DNA of 64,000 nucleotides from Geodermatophilus africanus (GTDB taxonomy: Bacteria > Actinomycetota > Actinomycetes > Mycobacteriales > Geodermatophilaceae): positions 202,795 to 266,794 of the forward strand of contig NZ_FNOT01000007.1 in the NCBI RefSeq assembly GCF_900107105.1, given 5' to 3'. The translations under genes and the position numbers were made by a program. Position 1 is the stretch's first letter, and each line of letters begins with the position of its first letter. Under the pieces are notes generated by a model. The model was not told the DNA's origin. It saw only the letters and a list, made by a program, of their open reading frames with translations, and made no database searches. This document shows, piece after piece, positions 32,434 to 40,657 of this stretch.

Positions 32434-32702
32434 GTGGGCGCACCGTGGGCGCGAACGTGCGAGCACGGGACGGCATTGGGAGGCGTTCCAATGCGCGGCG
32501 ACGCCGCGTTGAGCTGCCCATTCGGCACGCCGCCTCACGCGGGACCATCGTCCGGCACTTCCTCGATCTGACTACGGATCAGAAGGTTAGGGGTTCGAAT
32601 CCCTTCGGGTGCACGTCTGGTTGAGACACCGACCTGCGGGTTCTCCTCTTGGGGAGGGCCCGCAGTGTCGTCTCTGCGGCTTCGTGGGCGCGATGTGGGC
32701 GC
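32434..32702. other. relic attachment site of a tRNA-Arg(ACG)-specific element
   Basis: The 3' part of tRNA-Arg is present at 32567-32613: anticodon stem TCTGA/TCAGA around CTACGGA, T-loop TTCGAAT, acceptor CGGGTGC with discriminator A. The 5' half is absent. It is flanked by 11-bp-spaced pairs of (C/T)GTGGGCGC at 32434/32445 and 32683/32694. This is the organisation of an attP with arm sites on both sides. The minus-strand frames across it end in GIRTPNLLIRSQ and TRRDSNP, the usual tails of integrases reading into a tRNA. Confidence 0.7.
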
Positions 32703-32970
32703 AGCTGGTGGCGCCAGGCGGTCGGCACGGGCGGGCACGAGGCCCTCGGCGGCGTCCGCTGCTCGTCGGCCTCCACCAGTACCCATCGCCCTTGCCGAAG
32801 CGGTAGTACTTCGGCTGCCGGGCCATGCCGTCGGTGACCACCCGTAACTCGGCGTCCGCCCAGTGAATCGTTCCCTGAACCTGCTGTTCGCCATCAATCC
32901 AGAAGAGGCCTGTGGCTTGATCGAGGTCGTGGCCGGCTGCTGAGCCGGTGTCTCCGGGTGTGACCGTCAC
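32587..32970 (-). CDS. small protein running into the tRNA-Arg relic
   Basis: Up to 127 residues from a probable leaderless GTG 32970 (TAGGTT ends seven bases upstream). The first 70 residues look genuine: GHDLDQATGLFWIDGEQQVQ, TIHWADAELRVVTDGMARQP, KYYRFGKGDGYWWR. The rest is Arg/Pro-rich and is encoded by arm repeats and the tRNA fragment, so the natural C-terminus was probably lost to recombination. No family is recognised. Confidence 0.4.
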   Translation of the reverse strand: MTVTPGDTGSAAGHDLDQATGLFWIDGEQQVQGTIHWADAELRVVTDGMARQPKYYRFGKGDGYWWRPTSSGRRRGPRARPCRPPGATSCAHIAPTKPQRRHCGPSPRGEPAGRCLNQTCTRRDSNP

Positions 32971-33164
32971 GAGCACGAACCTAGGGGTGCGGGGTCTCCG
33001 CCCTCGTCCTCGAAGTCGTGTACCCAGTCCCGCGGGAGGCGGGCTGGTAGGAACAGTGCCTCCACTGTGCACGTCATTTGCGCGGGTGGCCTGCCCTACG
33101 CTGCGGTGGCCGGGCAGGGGCGCCCCCGGCAGCAGCCCGAAGCCGAGAGGAGTGGGTGGAGGCC

Positions 33165-33608
33165 GTGGAGATCGACCTCTCGCGCGTGCCCCGGGGCGAG
33201 CTCGCGGCTCGCGCCCTGGTGGAGGCCGTAGCTCAAGCGGATGACCGCGTCGAGCGTCACTGCCTGGAGGTCAAGAGCTCGATCGACCTCAAGAGCAAGG
33301 ACGGGATCTCCAAGGTCGCGAAGTTCATCCTGGGGGCGGCCAACCGGATGCCCGACGTCGCTGCCCGCTACTTCGGTGGGCACGCGGTGATGGTGCTCGG
33401 CGTGGCCCCCGGCTCAACGCCGGGATTCGAGGCCGTCAAGGCACTCGACATCGAGAGCTGTCGAGAGACTGCCGCGGGCGGCGTACGCCAGAGCCTCACG
33501 CTGCGGATTAAGTATCCGCGCACAGTAGCGCTGACCTGTGTCTTGCCCGCTTGTGGTCGCGGTGTGGTCGCGCGGTACATGCCGGTGCCGAGTCCAGGCT
33601 GTGATTGA
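33165..33608 (+). CDS. AlbA_2/Schlafen-like N-terminal fragment
   Basis: About 147 residues (GTG 33165 suits the GAGAGGAG at 33145; GTG 33156 is possible). It resembles the AlbA_2 domain of ATP-binding/Schlafen-type proteins: ERHCLEVKSSIDLKSKDGIS with the E-x-K, KVAKFILGAANRMPD, then YFGGHAVMVLGVAPGSTPG. Family members usually run 350-550 residues. Here the frame ends by reading through an arm-type repeat pair (33552-33571), so the gene is most likely cut off by an element end. Such proteins are common in defence islands as DNA/RNA-binding or nuclease modules. Confidence 0.55.
   Translation: MEIDLSRVPRGELAARALVEAVAQADDRVERHCLEVKSSIDLKSKDGISKVAKFILGAANRMPDVAARYFGGHAVMVLGVAPGSTPGFEAVKALDIESCRETAAGGVRQSLTLRIKYPRTVALTCVLPACGRGVVARYMPVPSPGCD
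33552..33571 (+). repeat. arm-type direct repeat pair, internal
   Basis: TGTGGTCGC at 33552-33560 and 33563-33571, 11-bp period, identical in form to the pair near attR, but with no tRNA-Lys core beside it. Confidence 0.55.
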
Positions 33609-33939
33609 TGCCCCTGCGCGTCTGGCTCGGATAGACCGCGAAGAGCAGTGAGCGCCCGACGTAACTTCGCTTGCGGCGGGACCTACAGCCCCAGGGCTCG
33701 TGCAAAGTTGTTAGACACGCGGTTTACCTGCGCGGATGCTGGCGTAGAGAGGCTGCGATCCGGTGCCGACTCCGGGCCGTCGCATCGAGAGACCGACCGC
33801 CAACTCGCTCTGACCTGGGCTCGAGTCAGTGCTCACCATGCAGGTGGGGGGCGCAGCGGCGGCTCAGGAAGCTCGACCTCGGGCCGCTGGCCGCCATAGC
33901 CGCAGGTCAGGCCACGCAAAGCTGACTTTGCACGGGCCC
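33609..33939. other. gene-free stretch with repeats
   Basis: No supported gene. CCTACAGCCCCA occurs at 33682-33693 and again at 33942-33953. CAGGGCTCGTGCAAAG (33692-33707) is nearly complementary to CTTTGCACGGGCCCTG (33926-33941). These may be rearranged ends of the adjacent IS remnant. Confidence 0.45.
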
Positions 33940-34330
33940 TGCCTACAGCCCCACGTCGGTGCCCGTGCAGCGGTGGTTGGCGAACCCCACAGCGGAATCC
34001 GAATCCGCGCTTGAACGTCGGCGCGGCGATGACGAACGGCCGCGGTGTCGACCTCGGAGATCGGGGAGCGTGTCAGCCGGCTCGCACCTGTTGACTCGGC
34101 CGCGAGCCGCTGCGCGAGCGGCGTGCATCGCGGCTAGTGCCGCGACCGAGTTGGCGTGGGTAGTGGCGACGAGCCAGGACTCAATCGGGTCGGGGCGACC
34201 GAGCCAGCCCTCCCGATGGGCCGCAACTGGCGTCGGGCCAAGCGGTCCCCGCGAATCGCCAACGAGGTTGCCAGGTCCAGCACGATCTCGCCCCGGGTCG
34301 CGTGACCAGCAGCTTGAACCGCCAAGGCAA
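33940..34330 (-). pseudogene. IS1380-family transposase remnant
   Basis: Minus-strand fragments in shifting frames match IS1380 transposases in order: GEIVLDLATSLAIRGDRLA (about 34305-34250), MHAARAAARGRVN (about 34128-34090), APTFKRGFGF (about 34030-34000) and AVGFANHRCTGTDVGL (about 34000-33950; family form P-L-W-x-F-A-D-H-G-x-x-G-T-G-E-P-L). Several frameshifts and a large missing C-terminus make it inactive. Confidence 0.65.
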
Positions 34331-34463
34331 GTCTGCGACAGGTGCCGCCTCAGCGCTCGGGTGACGCTAGATGATGGCTAGGCGTGCTGGTGGCGCCCTA
34401 TCTGGCTAGGGTGTGATGCAGCAGACGCGAGATTACGCGTGCGTACTCGGGGGAGCGTGACGC

Positions 34464-35336
34464 GTGTCCCAGACGGTTGACGACTGGCTAGACGGCCATG
34501 CTAAGTCCCTGCTGCGGTGGCGCTTCATCATCCTTTCTACGATGGGGCTTGCAGCCTTCAGCTTCGGCGTCGGCAAGTCCAGCGGGGGGTTTTTGTGGCT
34601 TTCCATTGTGGGTGGGCTCCTCTGCGCTGGTCTTGGCGGAACCATCGCCTGGGCAAGGGACCGCGTTAACCGCAGGGATAAGGAACGAGCGGCTCAGGCT
34701 GCTGCAACGTCTGCTCAGGAGGCGAAGGATGGCCAAGACCTTGCGGCGCAGATTCTGGCCACGTTCATGGGAGCGGGGCTGCCCCTGGTAATCACGCTGG
34801 GCAACATCTGCGCAGGAGCGGATAAGGATGCTCGAGCTGTCCTGGTGGCTCGGGTCCTGGACGCCGCCCGCAGGCGGGTTGGCACAAAGCCCGTGCAGAA
34901 CCGGGCCGTCTTCTACAGGCTTGTTGACTCAGACACGCTGGTGTGCGACCCAACAGCGTGGTCCGGACGCGAGCGGCCACCGCGGAGGCAGCGACTGCAG
35001 CGAACGGTGGAGCAGTCCCTTGGCCGCACCATGCTCGAGTTCCTCTCGCGTGACTGGCCTCCCTTCCAGGACTTCCCAGACGTGAGGGAGCGCCCCCCGG
35101 AGGGCTTCGGTGACCCGGCAGAGGCCAGTTACCGAAGCTTCCTCACAGTGCGTGTCGCCGCTGGCACTCACCGCATGGGGCTGCTGTGTGTGGATTCCCC
35201 GGTTCCAGGGAATTTCACCGACCACGACAAGGATGCGATGAACCTGCTGGCCGGGATGCTCGGGGCCGGACTGGCTGCGGCCGAGGTGCGGGCTTGCGGG
35301 AAAGCCTCAACCGAGGGACACGCTGCAGGGTGGTAG
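34464..35336 (+). CDS. membrane-anchored GAF-domain sensor-like protein
   Basis: 290 residues from GTG 34464 (GGGGGAG eight bases upstream). Two N-terminal membrane helices (about 20-37 and 42-63) are followed by a charged helix rich in Arg/Glu/Ala (65-92), then a GAF-like domain ending SYRSFLTVRVAAGTHRMGLL, CVDSPVPGNFTDHDKDAMNL and LAGMLGAGLAAAEVR. There is no output domain, so it should signal by protein contact. A TAGGGT -10-like element lies near 34407. It precedes the GHKL/PRTase/oxygenase operon and could be its sensor. Confidence 0.7.
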   Translation: MSQTVDDWLDGHAKSLLRWRFIILSTMGLAAFSFGVGKSSGGFLWLSIVGGLLCAGLGGTIAWARDRVNRRDKERAAQAAATSAQEAKDGQDLAAQILATFMGAGLPLVITLGNICAGADKDARAVLVARVLDAARRRVGTKPVQNRAVFYRLVDSDTLVCDPTAWSGRERPPRRQRLQRTVEQSLGRTMLEFLSRDWPPFQDFPDVRERPPEGFGDPAEASYRSFLTVRVAAGTHRMGLLCVDSPVPGNFTDHDKDAMNLLAGMLGAGLAAAEVRACGKASTEGHAAGW

Positions 35337-35413
35337 GCGATCGTCAGGGTTCGCGGCTACAGTGTCGTGATCCCTGGACAGGATGGGGACAACTCTGGGG
35401 GGCGCGGGCGCGC

Positions 35414-35638
35414 ATGACCATCACGGATGCCGGTGCTGAGGTGCGAGGCTCCGGGGCGGAGGACGATTTGGCGTTGCAAGTCGCTCGTCTAGCCGAGGAG
35501 TACTTGGCCGGCAGGGTGAACGCGGACGACTACTTCGAAGCCATCGACAAGATCGCCCAGAGCGCCGTCAAGGAAGAAATCAAGCGCGTCGCTGAACGTC
35601 GGCTTGCAGCGAAGGAAGAGCTTCGCGCTGCCGGTTGA
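35414..35638 (+). CDS. small helical protein, unknown
   Basis: 74 residues from ATG 35414. Almost wholly helical and charged: DLALQVARLAEEYLAGRVNA, DDYFEAIDKIAQSAVKEEIK, RVAERRLAAKEELRAAG. The YLAGRVNADDYF pattern recalls short helical modules at the ends of two-component or STAS-linked proteins. Its place between the GAF protein and the GHKL operon suggests an adaptor. No homologue is named. Confidence 0.55.
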   Translation: MTITDAGAEVRGSGAEDDLALQVARLAEEYLAGRVNADDYFEAIDKIAQSAVKEEIKRVAERRLAAKEELRAAG

Positions 35639-35855
35639 GCCGCGGGCTCCTTCTGGAGCGGCTGAAATCACTTGAGTCTGAGCCTTCAGCCTGTCTCCTG
35701 GGCCTTGGGTGCAGCGCGACGTCACACAGCTACCCCCGAGGCCACCGGTCCTGGCGCCATCCGGTGGCAGGTCGATACGGCCAGCGTGTCGTCGCAAGCG
35801 TCCCCTGCCGCCGCCAGCACACAGATGCAAGCTCGCGTGGCCTGACTGCTGTCCG

Positions 35856-35861
35856 TATAGA
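35856..35861 (+). promoter_or_regulatory. possible -10 element of the GHKL operon
   Basis: TATAGA stands out in a GC-rich intergenic stretch of 280 bases, 57 bases before the ATG at 35919. No good -35 is visible. Confidence 0.3.
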
Positions 35862-35918
35862 CTCAAGGACTGAGGCGACGCTGTTGGTGTCCGTGTCAGA
35901 AGTCATTGTGGGAGTTCG

Positions 35919-37214
35919 ATGCCCCTCGCCCCGTCAGCGCCCACCGTGCGGTGGGAACTTCCTCGGCGTCTGCGACGCGAGGACGTCGAGGAGTGGCTTG
36001 GGAGGGTGCCGAGCACGGCGACAGCCGTGACAGTGCACCTCGGTCAGCACGGGTGTGTCGCGGCTCCGGGCGCGAGCGCCGCTCTGCAGTCCTCGCTGTG
36101 CCTGCTGCACCGCAGGGGGGTCATGACGCGGCTGTCGTTCCCAACGCTGACCTTCAAGGACGGCCGCGGGGACAAACTGTTCGAGCCTGCAAGCGTCGTG
36201 CAACGGGAGCACCGTCTGGAGCTGGATGAAGAACCGCACACCGAGGCAGAGAAAACGCTCTCATCTCGGCTCCCCGGCCTCATCCTGGCTCAGTTGTGCG
36301 ACGCGGATGGTGACGAAGGACGCCTAGAGCGGATTCGATGGCTGCAGGCTAATCTTCTCGCAGCCAACCGGACCATTTTTGGTCACGGCAAGGACCGAGT
36401 CCTAGCGGTTCTTGGAGCGAGCGACGACCGTGTCCGCTTGGCGTTACTCCCAGACGACCGACAAAAGAACCTTGAGTCGTTGCTGCTGCAGCTGTTGGGG
36501 TCCCCCAAGTACCACCCGCGCGGCCGTATCGGGAAGATGGAGCAGCTCGTTGAGTTTGTCTATCAGGCGACCGAGAACACTTTCGACCATGCGCGGCTTG
36601 ACTTCGACGGCCGCCGGATCCGTCAGGTTCGCTTCGTTAGCGTCGAGCGTTTCCAAGTGGGAACCGGGGCCGGTGCCGTACCGATTGAGAAGCTTGCGCC
36701 AGTCGAGTCAAGCCCATTAGCACAGTACCTGCGACGACTAGAACTCCGCACAGCACGAACCGGCGGCGACGCCTCCCGGATGCAACTCCTATCGGTGACT
36801 GTCGCGGACGGCGGCGTGGGTTTGGCGGCTCGGATGAATAACGGCTTCGAGGCTTATGGCGGCGACCGGCACTTCGAGTTCAAGCTGGTGCAGGAAGCAG
36901 TGCTGCCAGAAGGCACAACGAAGCCACCCGGCGAACCAGGACGCGGCGCAGGGTTGAAAAAGATGATGCGCGCATGTCACAGACTTGACGGACTGTTTGA
37001 AATCCGCACGGGCCGCTTGGCCTTGCATCGGACATACCTGCGTGAGGACGGTACGGTCCAGCAGCAGGACTTCGTCGGTCGGGATAGCTCAGCCTTCAAC
37101 CTCGAAGGGGCTGACGACGAGGTTCCAATGATGGCGGGCACCACAACCTCCCTGATGTTCCCCAACATTGATTTGTTTGAGCGCCCCGGATCGCGATTAA
37201 AGGGTCGTGGGTGA
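35919..37214 (+). CDS. GHKL-fold ATPase (histidine kinase-like) with STAS-like N-terminus
   Basis: 431 residues; GGGAG lies five bases before ATG 35919. The N-terminal 85 residues look STAS-like (TAVTVHLGQHGCVAAPGASA, LQSSLCLLHRRGVMTRLSF). The GHKL part has the N box FVYQATENTFDHA (about 213-225), the G1 box VADGGVGLAAR (about 290-300), and the G2 box PGRGAGLKKMMRA (about 340-352), with a closing GTTTSLMFP. No phospho-acceptor histidine region or receiver is visible, so it may be a conformational ATPase or anti-sigma-like kinase. First of three translationally coupled genes. Confidence 0.75.
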   Translation: MPLAPSAPTVRWELPRRLRREDVEEWLGRVPSTATAVTVHLGQHGCVAAPGASAALQSSLCLLHRRGVMTRLSFPTLTFKDGRGDKLFEPASVVQREHRLELDEEPHTEAEKTLSSRLPGLILAQLCDADGDEGRLERIRWLQANLLAANRTIFGHGKDRVLAVLGASDDRVRLALLPDDRQKNLESLLLQLLGSPKYHPRGRIGKMEQLVEFVYQATENTFDHARLDFDGRRIRQVRFVSVERFQVGTGAGAVPIEKLAPVESSPLAQYLRRLELRTARTGGDASRMQLLSVTVADGGVGLAARMNNGFEAYGGDRHFEFKLVQEAVLPEGTTKPPGEPGRGAGLKKMMRACHRLDGLFEIRTGRLALHRTYLREDGTVQQQDFVGRDSSAFNLEGADDEVPMMAGTTTSLMFPNIDLFERPGSRLKGRG

Positions 37215-39541
37215 GACTGACTGTCGCTGATCTCGAATCGACGGACGACTCGACTGCAAGCAGCCATATCAAGCAAATCCGCGGTCTCGAAGACACCGCG
37301 AGCATTCTCTACATTCCGCTTCCTGCAGCAATACCTCCGGCTCTGGCGGACAACTCTGTTGTAGACCTGCCCCCCTGGGCCCTCCGTAATCACATGACGG
37401 TCCTTGGCGTGCATCCGTGGCGCATGCAGGACGTCACCGACGACGCTCTTGACGACATCGCTAGCCGAGTCCCTGACGCACCGCTGTACTTGCTCGCGCA
37501 CGACCGCGAAGGCTGGCCCCAGCTGCGGCATACTCGTGGGACGCCTATCAATGGTCTAGACGAGGACGCCCTAGTGGAGGGGCTACGGCAAGCGGATCTA
37601 CTGACGTTGCTGCAGCATGGAGGGGGACATCTTCCTGCCACGAGTATGCTGCACTACGAGGGTCCAAACGGTCACCACTACGGCGCATTCCTGCGACCCG
37701 GTTTTGCGTTGACGACCACCAGCGCGCTAGACCGTATTGCATTCTGGCTGCTAGCCGACCTGCGCGACCGATCGAACATAGTCGTCGATCACTGGTCGAT
37801 GCTCGCGACCGGGCACCACGCGATCGCTTATGCGAACCGATTCTTTGATCGAGACAAACAGATCTTCGTCGAGCCCCTGCATGGCTACGAGGACCCGAAC
37901 ACGCTCACCGCGCGCCTGCGCCGGGCTTTTCCGGAGCCGACAGTCAAACAGGCGCTTTTTCTGCTGTCAGTCAACAGCTCCGGACGGATGGCCCACCAAG
38001 TAGTTCTGCCCGCGCTGGAGCAGGCAGATCAGGTAGGGGCTATTGTTGTGGCCTTGGCGACCGCGCCGCCCGGGTCGACCGCACCCGTCCGGTCGCTGAG
38101 CCAGCTCGACAACACCTATAGGCGCTACAACGCGGATAGTTGCGCTTACTGCGAAGTCAAGCGGACTGTGATCCCAATTGACCGTGACACCTACCTAATG
38201 AGGCTCGCGGCCTACACCCAGCAAACGGCGATCACAAGGGCCGACACGGCCCGCTCAACAAAGATTGTCGAGGCATACAAGGGCCTAGGCGCGTTCAGTC
38301 TCCATCGGGATCACGTCGACGGCAGGCACCATGCATTCTACGTCGACCTGCTTCCTATGCTTGACACCGAACGCTTCGCTAGAGGCCTATCGGAGGCGGT
38401 CTCAAGCCTCAGAGACATCAGGCCGCAGGTAATCCTGCACCCGCCCACCGAGGCGGCGGCGCGGCTGGCCGGCAGTGTCGCCGATCTATTGAATCTGGAT
38501 CAAGTATGCGTGGTGTCTACGATTGAGCGCGGACTCCCCCAGCTCCAGCAACGCCAGCGTCAACTGCTGCGGGAGGCATCGGACGTGCTGGTTGTGGACG
38601 ACGTGGTGATCACAGGGCGGCGGCTAGAGGGCTACCGCCAGCAGTTGATCACCCTTCGGCGCAACGGCGGCGACTCCGGGGAGGTCAACCTAGGGTGCCT
38701 CGTCGGCGTCGCTCGCGCTCGCGACGCGAGGGCTCTTAAGGGCTCGGCCGACTTCGTTCATCACGACCCGAAGCGCTGGCACACCTTCGCTGCGGTCGAG
38801 ACGTTGTACCTCCCGAACTGGGACAAGCGGCAGTGCCCCTGGTGCCGGGAGCAGGCCGTCCTGGAAAGGCTGCGCAGCGATGTCAGACAGCATCCGCTTA
38901 TCGCCGCGCGGCTCGACGCGCTGCGCAGCTCAGGGGGGCTCGAGGATATTTTCTTCCCGTGGCCGCACGCCGGAGGCGGGCCGGATGGGCCCGCTCCGAT
39001 CACCGAGGAGGCGTGGAAGGTCGCAGGGAGTTCCGACGATGCGTCAGCGAAGTTTGCCGACCGCTTCTGGGAATTGAATCCCGGTTCGGTGTTCGGAGAG
39101 GTGCAGGGTGCGGACCTGATGACCAGCGTCGCTGCAGCGATTCACGGGTTGAGGGCCAAGACGACCGACGACGGTCGGACGCCCGTCGAGCCGCGGCTGG
39201 ACACCCGCTTCCGGTCGCCGGTGTCTAAGGTGCTGGACCCCGACCTGTATCTTCTGGGCCGATTCTACGAACCGGTCTTGATTGCTTCTATTCTGCGCGC
39301 CAGCCACGAATGGGATGTCCGGTCACCTGATGGTGACGACCACCTCGCAGACGCCGTGCGTCAGCATCTGACCTACTTGGCGTCAGGGGACAGATTCGCC
39401 GGGGAGTTGCTGGTGATGGCCGCGCTAGGGCACCTCCCGGCCGAAAGCGTCCAAGACACGCCCAGCAATGGCGATCCGGACCTCCAGCGTGCCATCGACG
39501 CGCTGGTCGCGATCGCGCGCAAAGCGGGTGGCACACCATGA
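37211..39541 (+). CDS. large protein with type I phosphoribosyltransferase motif
   Basis: 776 residues from GTG 37211, overlapping the upstream stop as GTGA. The PRPP-loop motif is unmistakable: SDVLVVDDVVITGRRLEGYR (about 457-476), preceded by QVILHPPTEAAARLAGSVAD. An earlier segment, QALFLLSVNSSGRMAHQVVL (about 256-275) and GAIVVALATAPPG, suggests a second, degenerate PRTase-like unit. Two C-x-x-C pairs (SCAYCEV about 313, QCPWCRE about 538) may hold zinc. Far longer than housekeeping PRTases. It should act on a nucleotide or base, product unknown. Coupled to a GHKL ATPase and a 2OG oxygenase. Confidence 0.72.
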   Translation: MRLTVADLESTDDSTASSHIKQIRGLEDTASILYIPLPAAIPPALADNSVVDLPPWALRNHMTVLGVHPWRMQDVTDDALDDIASRVPDAPLYLLAHDREGWPQLRHTRGTPINGLDEDALVEGLRQADLLTLLQHGGGHLPATSMLHYEGPNGHHYGAFLRPGFALTTTSALDRIAFWLLADLRDRSNIVVDHWSMLATGHHAIAYANRFFDRDKQIFVEPLHGYEDPNTLTARLRRAFPEPTVKQALFLLSVNSSGRMAHQVVLPALEQADQVGAIVVALATAPPGSTAPVRSLSQLDNTYRRYNADSCAYCEVKRTVIPIDRDTYLMRLAAYTQQTAITRADTARSTKIVEAYKGLGAFSLHRDHVDGRHHAFYVDLLPMLDTERFARGLSEAVSSLRDIRPQVILHPPTEAAARLAGSVADLLNLDQVCVVSTIERGLPQLQQRQRQLLREASDVLVVDDVVITGRRLEGYRQQLITLRRNGGDSGEVNLGCLVGVARARDARALKGSADFVHHDPKRWHTFAAVETLYLPNWDKRQCPWCREQAVLERLRSDVRQHPLIAARLDALRSSGGLEDIFFPWPHAGGGPDGPAPITEEAWKVAGSSDDASAKFADRFWELNPGSVFGEVQGADLMTSVAAAIHGLRAKTTDDGRTPVEPRLDTRFRSPVSKVLDPDLYLLGRFYEPVLIASILRASHEWDVRSPDGDDHLADAVRQHLTYLASGDRFAGELLVMAALGHLPAESVQDTPSNGDPDLQRAIDALVAIARKAGGTP

Positions 39542-40098
39542 CATTGCACAGGGCGGCCGCAGCGGAGTTCAGGCGCCACCACTACGCTCTAGTGAGGGGC
39601 TTCGTGCCAGCGAACATCCTAAACGACCTCTCAGGGCTGGCTGCGACCGCTTCCTGGCGAGCGTGCCCGCTCATCGACGGACCAGTGCGCCAGCACAAGG
39701 ATGAGGCCGTACTAGACCGGCCCAGCGACATAGTACCCCTCGAGCGGTGCGCTCAATTGCTACACGAACAAGCGGTTCTGGTCGGATTCCAATCGTGGGA
39801 GCCTAACGAGTTTACACTGAACAGATACGTCGGGACATCGGCACATATAACGGCACACCGCGACAGTGTGCGCTACATCGGTCTTGTTGCGGTGCTCACT
39901 TTGTACGGGCGGGCGAACTTTCGCATCTGCCGTACCCGTGCTGGGCCCACCGTCCAGCAATGGCTGTCGCGTCCGGGTGACCTCGTGCTGATGCGAGGGG
40001 CTCGTCCGGGCGCACCGGATGAACGGCCGTATCACGCTGTCGACGGACCTGTCGACGGCGCGCGGTTAACGCTCTCCGCCCGCTGTCGAGTGGACTGA
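39538..40098 (+). CDS. 2OG-Fe(II) dioxygenase, AlkB/PhyH-like fold
   Basis: 186 residues; ATG 39538 overlaps the PRTase gene stop as ATGA. The double-stranded beta-helix metal site is readable: NRYVGTSAHITAHRDS gives His107 and Asp109, and YHAVDGPVDGARLTLSARC gives His166 and the 2-oxoglutarate-binding Arg176. PGDLVLMRG precedes the distal histidine as in AlkB relatives. The N-R-Y and H-x-D spacing fits AlkB-type enzymes better than PhyH. Substrate could be a nucleic acid or a nucleotide made by the partner PRTase (inference). Confidence 0.78.
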   Translation: MTLHRAAAAEFRRHHYALVRGFVPANILNDLSGLAATASWRACPLIDGPVRQHKDEAVLDRPSDIVPLERCAQLLHEQAVLVGFQSWEPNEFTLNRYVGTSAHITAHRDSVRYIGLVAVLTLYGRANFRICRTRAGPTVQQWLSRPGDLVLMRGARPGAPDERPYHAVDGPVDGARLTLSARCRVD

Positions 40099-40104
40099 CC
40101 GTGG

Positions 40105-40400
40105 CCCTGGATAATCTGGTCGACGAATTCGTGGGAGTGGCTGAACAAGGAGGTCGAGCGGCGCACTGACGTCGTCGGCATCTTCTCGGATGACACCGCG
40201 CTGCCGCCGCTGGCCGGCTGCGTACTGATCGAGGCCATGACGAATGGCAGGTCTCCGACCGCCGCTACCTCTCCGAGGCCCCGATGGCCTTGCTCACCCC
40301 GCCCGCGCCGACCGCCCTGGACACCCGCCGCAGCGACGCCGACGAGGTGATCGATCAGCCCACCTTGCCGACGGCAGAGTTGGCACCACCGCAGAGCTAC
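40105..40400 (+). pseudogene. IS256-family transposase 3' remnant
   Basis: Frame 1 reads IIWSTNSWEWLNKEVERRTD then VVGIFSDDTALPPLAGCVL, matching the C-terminal block of IS256 transposases (x-W-S-T-N-x-x-E-R-L-N-K-E-V-x-R-R-x-D-V-V-G-I-F). A one-base deletion near 40235 shifts to DEWQVSDRRYLSE, the next conserved block, followed by ALLTPPAPTALD. The catalytic DDE region is absent. It begins seven bases after the oxygenase stop. Confidence 0.75.
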
Positions 40401-40532
40401 ACGCGACGAGCTACACCACGACGTTGGACGTTACCCCGGCCGATGACCTCATCAGCGCGCGCCTGCGAGGGGACGAGCCGCAAACAGATCCGCGCGAGGG
40501 TCACGCCCGTGACCTGCCGTAGGTCCAACGTT

Positions 40533-40552
40533 TGTGGTCGCGTTGTGGTCGC
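40533..40552 (+). repeat. arm-type direct repeat pair, right end
   Basis: TGTGGTCGC at 40533-40541 and 40544-40552, 11-bp period, about 105 bases before the attR core. Confidence 0.6.
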
Positions 40553-40657
40553 GGACTGCCCGCTACCCGGAGAGGTTTGTCGGTAGGCGCTGGCACCCTA
40601 CGCCGCCCTGACCAGCGTGGACGGCATCATGTGGCCTCGCCCGGCATGCCCGGGTTG

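Noticed and set aside
32567..32613. A functional tRNA-Arg gene
   Set aside because: The D-arm and 5' acceptor strand are missing.
34555..34600. P-loop in the GAF protein (GVGKSSGG)
   Set aside because: The residues lie between two membrane helices and the spacing does not fit a Walker A strand-loop-helix.
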